Made by a program: the position numbers and the translations under genes. Source: SZUA-521 sp041738285 (GTDB lineage: Bacteria > Pseudomonadota > Gammaproteobacteria > Pseudomonadales > Azotimanducaceae). From it: a DNA stretch of 62,311 nucleotides. Location: assembly GCA_041738285.1 (NCBI GenBank), contig JBGSQB010000208.1, positions 1 to 62,311 of the forward strand, read 5' to 3'. The notes beneath the pieces are model-generated. The model was given only the letters and a program-made list of their open reading frames with translations, searched no databases and was not told the origin of the DNA. Positions 9,753 through 18,200 of this stretch are shown here, one piece after another (the stretch's first letter is position 1; each line of letters opens with the position of its first letter).

Positions 9753-9776
9753 AAGGGAGACCCGGAGGTCTCCCTT
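9753..9776 (-). terminator. intrinsic terminator of the lipase-like gene
   Basis: A perfect 10-bp stem (AAGGGAGACC / GGTCTCCCTT) with a CGGA loop. On the minus strand it is followed by TCTTTTTTCC, giving a good U-tract. It lies in the junction between the convergent phosphatase and lipase-like genes and would end minus-strand transcription. In the plus direction the U-tract is poor, but the stem may still act. Confidence 0.75.
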
Positions 9777-9783
9777 GGCACAA

Positions 9784-9815
9784 CCGACCCTTGGGGAGGG
9801 GAGGGAGGGGGTCGG
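9784..9815. repeat. G-rich stem-loop with four G-runs (G-quadruplex candidate)
   Basis: CCGACCC at 9784-9790 is the exact reverse complement of GGGTCGG at 9809-9815. The loop holds runs of four, four, three and five or more G separated by single A residues, which fits a quadruplex motif. The element sits just beyond the terminator hairpin, in non-coding DNA. Confidence 0.6.
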
Positions 9816-9985
9816 CTGAGTTGTTACGTATGGTAACGACGACTTGTGCGTCGCACAAGCCCGTTCGAAGAAAATTCTTCAAGTGGCGATGAGCGCGCTG
9901 CAATCGGGGACCAGGCCGCGGACCACGTGGGCCAGCGAAAGTTCAATCTCCCGCGCCTCTTTGGTGCGGCGCCGCAATCAATGCA

Positions 9986-11152
9986 CTATTTCAGGGGCGG
10001 ATTGAGCCCGTCGAACCAGCGGCGGATGTCGGCGATGCTGTGGAACGCCGAGTCTTCGTGGTCATAGGGGCCGACATCGATGGCCTGGACGTTGCCACCC
10101 AGGGCGGTCATCGCAGCGGCAGCAGTTGTCGCCTCCGCCGGCGCGACATCGCGATCGCGACTGCCGAAGTAGAGCCGCAGCGGTGCCCGCGGTGCCCAAC
10201 GAAAGACCTCATTGACCACAAGTGCGCGCGACAACCAGGTGGACTCGCCGGCGTCGAACGCCGCCAGGAATGCCGGTGTGAACAAATCCCTGGGCGCCTG
10301 GGGCAGCAGCGCTTTGATGGCGTCGTTGTCATGGTTGCCATCGAACGCGGTCGCCAGTCTCGAAGCGTATGGTTCGGCGATGATCGCGTCGATGGCTTCA
10401 CCGTAGATCACGGCGTAGGCGTACACCATGTATGCAAGGTACACGGTGTGCGACTTGGCGCCGCCTTGGAGCGCGGTTGGGAACGAAATGGCCGCGAGAT
10501 CCAGCGGCGCCGCCACGGTTGCGGCAGCCACCACGGTCGAACCACCTTTCGACTCGAGTGCCCGCTGCAAAGCCGCGGTGGCGTGGCCGCCCTGGCTGAA
10601 TCCGATGAGATTCAGTCGATTGGGCAAACTGATGCTGCGCGACGCGAGAAATTCCCGGGCGGCCGTGAGCATGTCGGCGCTGGCACGCGCGGCGCTGCCC
10701 GCGTGCAGATAGGGCTGAATGCGCGGGGTACCACCCATGCCGATGTAGTCGGCGGCGACCAGCAGGTAGCCGCCGCCGGCAAAAGCGGCCGCCATCAGTC
10801 GGCCATCGATGGACGCATTGCCGGGTACCGCACTGCGCTGCGTCGTTGTACCGTGCTGGTAGCTGACGATGCCACGCAGGGGCCGCTTGTGGGGAACGGC
10901 TACGAGTCCTGTTGCCTCAATCGGCTCTCCATTCCAGTCGCGGGTGCGATACGTCAACCGGTAGAGCGTCGTACCGGTTGATATGGGCATCTTCTCCGGG
11001 AGGCGCGCATACCAGAGCCCGGCTCGCAGGTACCACGCCGGATACCACCTGAGTCGTTCCACGCTGATCATCGTGCCGGCGTCGGGTTCGGTCGCGAGCG
11101 TCACGGCCGGCAGGCACAATGCAAGGAGCAGGTAGCACAGTCTGAAAGCCAT
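9986..11152 (-). CDS. exported lipase-like alpha/beta hydrolase
   Basis: A 388-residue secreted hydrolase with signal peptide MAFRLCYLLLALCLPAVTLA. The nucleophile elbow GFSQGG gives a serine near residue 185; GSRDRDV probably holds the acid and PYDHEDS the histidine. The arrangement, with a long N-terminal region and YQHGTTT as oxyanion-hole strand, fits secretory lipases or steryl/feruloyl-type esterases. A GTG one codon upstream (11155) is an alternative start. It is transcribed divergently from the DsbA-like pair. The substrate is unknown. Confidence 0.82.
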   Translation of the reverse strand: MAFRLCYLLLALCLPAVTLATEPDAGTMISVERLRWYPAWYLRAGLWYARLPEKMPISTGTTLYRLTYRTRDWNGEPIEATGLVAVPHKRPLRGIVSYQHGTTTQRSAVPGNASIDGRLMAAAFAGGGYLLVAADYIGMGGTPRIQPYLHAGSAARASADMLTAAREFLASRSISLPNRLNLIGFSQGGHATAALQRALESKGGSTVVAAATVAAPLDLAAISFPTALQGGAKSHTVYLAYMVYAYAVIYGEAIDAIIAEPYASRLATAFDGNHDNDAIKALLPQAPRDLFTPAFLAAFDAGESTWLSRALVVNEVFRWAPRAPLRLYFGSRDRDVAPAEATTAAAAMTALGGNVQAIDVGPYDHEDSAFHSIADIRRWFDGLNPPLK

Positions 11153-11192
11153 CACGAGATATGATCATCGTAGCAATCGACGGGTCAACGCA

Positions 11193-11885
11193 TTGAACGA
11201 CTTCAATCCACTCGTGAGCGATCGGCCTCTGATCGTGTACATCGACTTCAAGAGTCCGTACGCGTACATCGCGAAGGATCCCACTCGGGAACTGGCTGCG
11301 GCGCTGAGCATTGCCGTGGACTGGCGCCCGCTGACGCTCAACATTCCGAGCTACCTGGGTTCTGCGCGTCTGGACGACACGGGCAACGTCGTCGAGAGCA
11401 ATCGATCGCCCCAGCAGTGGAGCGGCGTCAAATACGCCTACAAGGATGCGCGCAGGTACGCATCGCTGCGTGGATTGACGCTGCGTGGAACCACCAAGAT
11501 CTGGGATACATCGCTCGCGCACATCGGCTTCTGGTGGGCCAAGCGTCAAGGTGATGCGGCGCTCGCGCGTTACATCGATATCGTTTACGAGCGTTTCTGG
11601 AAGCGTGAGCTCGATGTCGAAGACCCGAGTGTCGTGCGCGCGGTGTTGATGGAGGCGGGCGTGAACGTCGTTGGGTTCGATGACTACCGCGAGAACGATG
11701 GACGCACGCAACACGATCAGATGCAGTCCGCGATCTTCGAGGCCGGCGTGTTCGGCGTTCCGGGCTACATTGTCGAGGGCGAGTACTTCTTCGGACGTGA
11801 GCATCTGCCGCGCATTGCGTGGATGCTGCGCGGTCGCCGCGGCGCACCTCCCGATGTCGCCTACATGGCGGCGACGCGACTGTGA
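11193..11885 (+). CDS. DsbA/kappa-GST-like protein (HCCA isomerase family)
   Basis: A 230-residue thioredoxin-fold protein. It opens with YIDFKSPYAY, where disulfide oxidoreductases would have CxxC; the SPYAY form is typical of 2-hydroxychromene-2-carboxylate isomerases and kappa glutathione transferases. The cis-proline strand is GVFGVPGYIVEGEYFFGREHL near the C-terminus. These enzymes use glutathione in aromatic catabolism; here the substrate is unknown. The start is unsure: TTG at 11193 or GTG at 11214, neither with a strong ribosome site. It overlaps the next gene by one base. Confidence 0.8.
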   Translation: MNDFNPLVSDRPLIVYIDFKSPYAYIAKDPTRELAAALSIAVDWRPLTLNIPSYLGSARLDDTGNVVESNRSPQQWSGVKYAYKDARRYASLRGLTLRGTTKIWDTSLAHIGFWWAKRQGDAALARYIDIVYERFWKRELDVEDPSVVRAVLMEAGVNVVGFDDYRENDGRTQHDQMQSAIFEAGVFGVPGYIVEGEYFFGREHLPRIAWMLRGRRGAPPDVAYMAATRL

Positions 11886-12499
11886 TGCCCGGCCTCGACC
11901 TGTCAGCGCCATTGACCGCCATCGTCGACTTCAAAGACCCGCTTTCCTACCTTGCGGTCGCCCCAACCTGCGCGTTGGTGAAGCGGCTCGGGATCGTGTG
12001 CGACTGGCTACCGAGAGTGGGCGCGACAGCGCACACCCGACCGACCGGCGCGGCAGCGACGGAAGACCGCGGCACTCGCCATCGACGCCTGCGCGGAGAC
12101 TACGCGATGCGAGATCTGAACCGCTACGGCCCGGCGGGCATCGACAACCCTCCGGCCGGTGACTCGCGGTTACTTGCTCAGGCGCTGCTCGGCGTGCGGG
12201 AAGTGAAGCCGGAGCTGCTGACAGGCTTCGTCGAGCGGGCATTCGACCTGGTTTGGCGCGAGCGCGCCGTGATGGACGATCGGAACGTCATTGCGGACAT
12301 GTTGGCGGATATGGGACTGCGCGCGTTGCAGCTCGAGGATGCGGATACCGTCCTGCGAGCGGTCGAGGCCTCGCTCGCGGAAGTTGGCGTGCTCAATGCG
12401 CCCGCCTATGTGATCGAGGGCGAGGTGTTCATGGGTCGCGCTCACCTGCCGATGATCGAGTGGATCATCGGTGGCCGAACCGGCACTGGGCCGATCTGA
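11885..12499 (+). CDS. second DsbA/kappa-GST-like protein, tandem paralog
   Basis: A 204-residue relative of the preceding gene, begun by the ATG in the overlap TGATG. The matching strands are IVDFKDPLSYLAV at the N-terminus and NAPAYVIEGEVFMGRAHLPMIEW at the C-terminus. The middle part is more basic and diverged (TEDRGTRHRRLRGD). No CxxC. Tandem arrangement and translational coupling suggest a heteromer or a two-step role. It ends one base before the stop of the convergent regulator gene. Confidence 0.75.
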   Translation: MPGLDLSAPLTAIVDFKDPLSYLAVAPTCALVKRLGIVCDWLPRVGATAHTRPTGAAATEDRGTRHRRLRGDYAMRDLNRYGPAGIDNPPAGDSRLLAQALLGVREVKPELLTGFVERAFDLVWRERAVMDDRNVIADMLADMGLRALQLEDADTVLRAVEASLAEVGVLNAPAYVIEGEVFMGRAHLPMIEWIIGGRTGTGPI

Positions 12500-12500
12500 A

Positions 12501-15221
12501 TCAGTCCTCGCGCAGCGCGAGCGCGACGGCAGCATTGGCGTCGAGCGCGCGTCCCCGCTGCCAGGCTGGCTCGAAATCGTTGCCGCTGGCGGCGGCCGCA
12601 CGAGCGATGTCACGTTCGAGGCGCTCTTTGTTGAAGGGTTCGACTGGCGCGGCGATTTCTTCGCGCAGTGCCTCTGCTGCACCGAGCAGTTCCGGCGCTC
12701 GCGTCGTGCCCGCTCGGTCGAGTGCGATACCGGCGAGTACTTCCAGGCAGTAGGCGATTGCGATCTTGAGGCCAAGCTCGCGATAGATCGACAGGCTCTC
12801 ACGGTAGTAGCGCGCGGCGCCGTCCAGGTCTCCGCGCAGGTGATGCACTTCACCGAGGTTGACCAGCGCGGTTGCGATGGCGTTGCCGTCGTCGCGTGCG
12901 CGGCCGATGCCGAGGCTCTCTTCGTAGTGGTGCGCTGCCTCGTCGAGTTTGCCCGTAATCTGCTTGAGCGCGCCGAGCGCAATCAGCGTGAACGAAATAC
13001 GCTCGACGTTGCCATGGTGGCGCAGCAGTGCCAGTGCTTCCTCCAGAATGCTCGATGCGCGCTGGTAGTCACCCAGACGCTGCACGACAGCACCGAGCTG
13101 ACTCAGTCCCTTGGCGATGCCAAACTCATCGTTCACTGACCGATACAGTTCGATCGCCGAAGTGCACAACTGCACCGCCTCATCGAGCAGGTTCTGCTGC
13201 CGAGCGAGTGACGCAGCGCCAAGGTACGCGCCCGCACGGAGTGCCGGCGAGGCGTCTGCGGCAGCAGCGAGCGCCTGCGTTGTCCATTGCCGACCTTCGC
13301 TCAAGTGACCACGTTCGTACCAGAAGAACCACAATGCAGCCGCCATCCGCAGTGCCGAATCCGCGCCGCGCGATGGATCTTCAACGCAGCGAATCATCGC
13401 GACACGGAAGTTCTCCTGTTCGCGCTCGAGACGGTCGATCCAGATGACGCCCTTCGGTCCGCGGAAGTGCGGTTCGGCGCGTTCTGCGAGCGATACGCAC
13501 CAGTTCCAGTGACGTTCGCGCAGCACAGGCGCTTCACCGCTCGCTTCGAGCTGCTCGAGGGCAAACTCACGCAGGGTTTCGAGCATGGAGAAACGCGCGC
13601 CTTCATCGTGTCCGCTGATGACCTTCTCTGCCCCCGTGCCCTCGAATTCGATCGTCAGCAGACTCTTCGTTACGAGCGATTCGGCGTCGAGTTCGACTTC
13701 GATGCTATCGTCGATGTCGCACACCTGCTGGGCCGCATCGGCGGTGCAACCGCCGGAGAAGATGGCCATGCGTTGCCACAGGACCTTCTCCTCATCGCTG
13801 AGCAAGTCGTAACTCCATGCGATGAGGTCGCGCAACGTCTGCTGATGGTCGAGCAGATCCGCCGCCCCGCCGGTGAGCACTTTCAAACGCTTGTTGAGCG
13901 TGCCGAGCAGTCGCTGCGGAGTCAGCGTGCGTATGCGCGCCGCAGCAAGCTCGATAGCCAGCGGCAGCGCGTCGACGCGGCGAATGATCGCGACCACATC
14001 GGCTGCGTTGTCGGCGGTAATTTCGAAATCGGGTCGCGCTGTTTGAGCCCGGTCGAGAAACAGGCGCACGGCTTCGAACTGCTTGACCCGATTGAGATCC
14101 GGTAGTCGCCCTGGAGGCGGCAGTTCGAGGGGCGGGATTCTGAACTCCTTGGCGCCGCTGACACGCAGCGCCTCGCGACTGCTCACGAGGATCTTCATGC
14201 GCGGGCATGCTTTGAGCAGCTCGCCCACGTCGCGGGCAGCCGCCTGCACTTGTTCGAAGTTGTCCATGAGCAGCAGGAGCTCGCGCTCCTTGAGCGCCGC
14301 GACCAGCGACTGTGCCAGTGGCACTTCGTGCTCATCACGCACATCCATCGTGCTGGCGATGGCATTGATCACCCGGCTGGGGTCGGTGACTGTCGCGAGC
14401 GGCACGAAGAACGCGCCGTCCTTGAAACGATGCAACAACTCGGTCGCGACCCGAAGGGTCAGCCTGCTCTTGCCCGCCCCACCCGGCCCGGTCACCGTCA
14501 CCAGACGCACAGCATCGTTCAACAGCAGGTCACGTACCGCGGCCACCTGACCGCCGCGTCCGACGAACGGCGTTGCCGGTGTCGGCAGATTATTGGGGTG
14601 CGTCTGCAGGGAGCGCGGCGGTGAAAAATCCGACGCAAGTCCAGGCACCATCGGTTGGTAGATCTGATGGGTGCCGTCGAGATCCTTTAGCCGGTGCATG
14701 CCCAGATCGCGCTGGGTGATGCCCTCACGCTCGAGTTCGTCCCGCACCAGGGCTGCGGTGGCGGCCGACATCAGAATCTGACCGCCGTGGCCCGCGGATG
14801 CGATGCGGGCTGCAGTGTTCACCGCAATACCGACGTACCCCTCATCGGTCCGCGTTGGCTCGCCGGTATGCAGGCCCATGCGCACGGCCATCGGCGCATC
14901 CGCGGGCCAGGGATGACTGGCCAAAGCGCGCTGGCAGTCGATGGCCGCGTGCACGGCGCCGATCGCGGTCGGAAACGCAACGAAGAAGGCATCGCCTTGG
15001 GTGTCGACTTCCGCACCGTCGTGACGGGCAAAGGCCGCGCGCAGAAGATCGCGGTGTGTACCAAGCGCCGCCGCGTAGCCATCGGCGCCAAGGCGCTGCA
15101 GCAGTCGGGTCGAACCTTGAATGTCGGTCAGCAGCAGTGTGACCGTGCCGCTCGGTAGGTCTTTACGCACTCGATCACGCCCATGTCCAGCGCACCGTCG
15201 GTTGACGGGCGCCGAATTCAA
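12501..15221 (-). CDS. cyclase-homology, AAA/NB-ARC-type ATPase and TPR regulator
   Basis: A 906-residue signalling protein. Residues about 25-190 form a class III cyclase-homology domain: DIQGST and DTQGDAFFVAF hold the two metal aspartates, and NTAARIAS holds the usual Asn and Arg. Then comes a STAND-like ATPase with Walker A GPGGAGKS and Walker B LLLLMDNFEQ, followed by TPR repeats to the C-terminus. Such proteins are thought to sense a ligand through the TPR part. The start is TTG at 15221, with AAGGTGAG just upstream; the GTG at 15170 is a fallback. Only 13 bases separate it from the large exported protein upstream, so the two should be co-transcribed. Confidence 0.85.
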   Translation of the reverse strand: MNSAPVNRRCAGHGRDRVRKDLPSGTVTLLLTDIQGSTRLLQRLGADGYAAALGTHRDLLRAAFARHDGAEVDTQGDAFFVAFPTAIGAVHAAIDCQRALASHPWPADAPMAVRMGLHTGEPTRTDEGYVGIAVNTAARIASAGHGGQILMSAATAALVRDELEREGITQRDLGMHRLKDLDGTHQIYQPMVPGLASDFSPPRSLQTHPNNLPTPATPFVGRGGQVAAVRDLLLNDAVRLVTVTGPGGAGKSRLTLRVATELLHRFKDGAFFVPLATVTDPSRVINAIASTMDVRDEHEVPLAQSLVAALKERELLLLMDNFEQVQAAARDVGELLKACPRMKILVSSREALRVSGAKEFRIPPLELPPPGRLPDLNRVKQFEAVRLFLDRAQTARPDFEITADNAADVVAIIRRVDALPLAIELAAARIRTLTPQRLLGTLNKRLKVLTGGAADLLDHQQTLRDLIAWSYDLLSDEEKVLWQRMAIFSGGCTADAAQQVCDIDDSIEVELDAESLVTKSLLTIEFEGTGAEKVISGHDEGARFSMLETLREFALEQLEASGEAPVLRERHWNWCVSLAERAEPHFRGPKGVIWIDRLEREQENFRVAMIRCVEDPSRGADSALRMAAALWFFWYERGHLSEGRQWTTQALAAAADASPALRAGAYLGAASLARQQNLLDEAVQLCTSAIELYRSVNDEFGIAKGLSQLGAVVQRLGDYQRASSILEEALALLRHHGNVERISFTLIALGALKQITGKLDEAAHHYEESLGIGRARDDGNAIATALVNLGEVHHLRGDLDGAARYYRESLSIYRELGLKIAIAYCLEVLAGIALDRAGTTRAPELLGAAEALREEIAAPVEPFNKERLERDIARAAAASGNDFEPAWQRGRALDANAAVALALRED

Positions 15222-15234
15222 TCATCGCTCACCT

Positions 15235-18200
15235 TCAGGGCGTAATGCTAAACACCTGTGTTTGGTCGATGATCTTGCGATATTTGTCGCCGGTTCTGGT
15301 CTTCTCCTTGAACTGAAGCGGCGTCGTCCCGGACCAACCCAATGCAGCGGCGTTGAACGTGAACCGCAGTGTGCTGGTGCCAATTTTCGTTATCTGCAGA
15401 TTGATGCCATGGGGTCCGCTCGCGACTCCGCAGAACCAGGTCAGAAACTTGTTGGATTGCGGCAGATAGACGGCGTACTCGTAGGAGTTCGAGATCTTGC
15501 CGGCCACGGTGAGGTCAATAGATACCTGAGTGCCGTTGGTGGAGAACGCGCAGGTGATGATGTCGCTATCGGCTTTGTAGACATCACCCTTCGGATCGGC
15601 GCAGCGCGTCAGTATCTGTGTGTCTGTACCGGAAGCGCCGCCGGCCTGCACGGTCGCCACAATCGTTGCCGTGATGACGTTGGGTCCATAGGTATGGGAG
15701 ACGGAGACCAGTGCCGAGCCGTCGGGTTGAACGACCACGTTTGCAGCGTCGAGCGGCAACACCTGACTCGTGCCATCGCCGAAGTCCATGGTCAGTACGG
15801 GGTTACTCAGCGCGGCGAAGTTGCTCACTGAGATCGTGATCGTCGTATCGCCTGAGACAGCGATGATCGACGTGCGGACGTCGACGTCGAGCGCAACGAT
15901 GAGAGCGCCTTTCAAGCTCTTCATCAACAGGTTGCCGGCATGATCGACATACTGGAACGCGAGTTGCTTGCCGCGGGCATTCGGGAGGACGAGGGTGCGT
16001 TCGACTGTTGCGCCGGGCGCGGGTGGGATGATCCCTGAGGTCACGGATGTCACAGAGCCGGGGCCGCCGGGCGTGCCATCCGCATCGGTATAGACGAGCG
16101 CAATGACTTCGCGCAGACCGCTCGCATCGGATGCAGCGACTACCGCCGTGACATTGTTGTTGTTCGGGTTGGCGCTGACGTCCTGGCGCGACACGCGCGG
16201 CGGTTCGAAGTCACCATCGAGCGCAGCCGTCGTTGGATGCATGGCCTCCATGGTCAGGCTCTGATAAAGGCGCAAGTCCCCGATCACCGGAAGACCCGCA
16301 TCCGTGCAGCGAAACTGGCTACCGGCAACGAGCAGGGACTGCAACGTCGTCGCGCCGGTCGCGAACGTCGTGACCACACCCAGTTGGGTCGGACTCAATG
16401 TATCGACACAGGTCTGTGGTTCGGAGATTTGCGAGATCCAGTCATGTGTACGCGCCGAGAACACCGGATCAACGCCGATCAGGTCTTCATAGGCCCCCTC
16501 ACGCAACGCGACGCCATGCACCGCGGTACCAGTTACTGGCTGCGTCTCGAATACCTTCAAGAGCCCCTGGAGTGGTCGACCCATAACTGATTGCGCACTG
16601 CCGTCGAGGCTGTAGAACTCACCGTTTGTGCCACTGCTGTGACGCGCGATGCTTGCGTTCCGGGTCGTCGATGACGCGCCATCGATGAGCGTCAGCGCGA
16701 GTGTTCCCGCTGGCACGCCGCCGTCGAGTCCAGTGCTCGCATCCGGCGCGGGCGCGCCGATGAGCCGCGCTTGGGGCATCCCGAACAGACTGAGATTGAT
16801 CAGGCTCTTCTCGTCGTGCACGTCGAACTCGAACACCGACATGGCATAGCGCTGTTTGGCCCGCACCATGGCTTTGCCGAGCGTCAACCCGTTGCCGAGT
16901 TCTTCCAGCACGATCGGCATGATTCCTTCTGTGCCGCGGTCGGCAACATCGGTGTCGCCAAGCCCGAAGCCCCAGGGCCCGATCCATGTGCCGGGCGCTT
17001 GTGCCCAGTCGAAGGCGGCATCGAACGGCAGGCCCGCTTCGGGAGGAATCGCCCATGCGTCGGGCACACTCAATCCGCTGTGACAGCCGATGCTCAGCGT
17101 CAGCGTGTTTTCTGCCAGCACGTTCGACTCGGTCGATGCGAACACGTCATTGTAGGTACCCGTGACTTGGCCGTTCTCGAACCCCGCGGCTGAGATGCCC
17201 GCGTTATATGACATATGCGCGTTGAGAACGTTGACGTTCGCGGCGGCGCACGAGGTCGCGCCGAGAAATTCGCAGCGCAGATCGGTCGCAGTCCACTGAT
17301 CATCGTTCAGGATCTGCGTCGTCAGCGATGGAATGCGAGCGAGCTGCGTCGCCGATGCGTCAGTGCCATCGATGAAGAAATCGTAGCCGGTAGCCAGTGC
17401 GCGACTTGCGGACAGTTGCCCGTCGAAGGCCTGGGCCGAAGCGAGAATCTCCGCTGGCGTCTCGACCATACGACTGATCGAGACGTCTTCGATGTACAAC
17501 GATCGACCCCGGAACGGCTGCGGATTCTTGTCCGTGTAGAACGCATCGGTGATGTTGTAGCCCTCGGCGGTCGCAACGCTCAATGGTTTCCCCGGGAGAA
17601 CCCATAGGTCGCTGCTGTAGAGCGACTCGTTCGATACCGCGGTTTCGTCGGGCACGTAGTAGGGCGGGATGACGTCGATGCCCCCGACGATCTGGACGTA
17701 CTCGATGTTCGGATTGGCATCGAGCTGTGCCTGAATGATCTCACGCACTTGGGTTGCCACCGCGTTCTGCAGAGCGATCGTACAAGTGTCGGTGTCCGCC
17801 GCCGCGAAGGCAGCCGAGTTCGGCACCGAGATCACGCGTGCATTTACCGCCGTGAAGAACGGGGTCATGCCTGTCAGCCACTCATCGTAGGCAGCGGCGC
17901 TCATACCGTGCTGGGCCATGAAGCGCTCGCGCTGGGTCACCACCAGCGTGGTGGGTGACGCACCGAAGTTGGTTGCCACGGTCGTTGTGCTTGCCTGTCC
18001 GACCGGCTCGCCTACGCAATTCTCGCCGAGCAGGCTCTGCTGGGTGGGTGGGGTCGAGGCTTCCAGACGCAGCGAGTAAGGCGCGGTTGCAAAGCCACCG
18101 CTCTGGGATACCACAGCGACGTACAGTCGGGCCTCCGCCGGACCGACTTTGACGAGGATTTCCTCCGCCTTGGTGTCGAGGTTCGCCGAGAATCCCTTCA

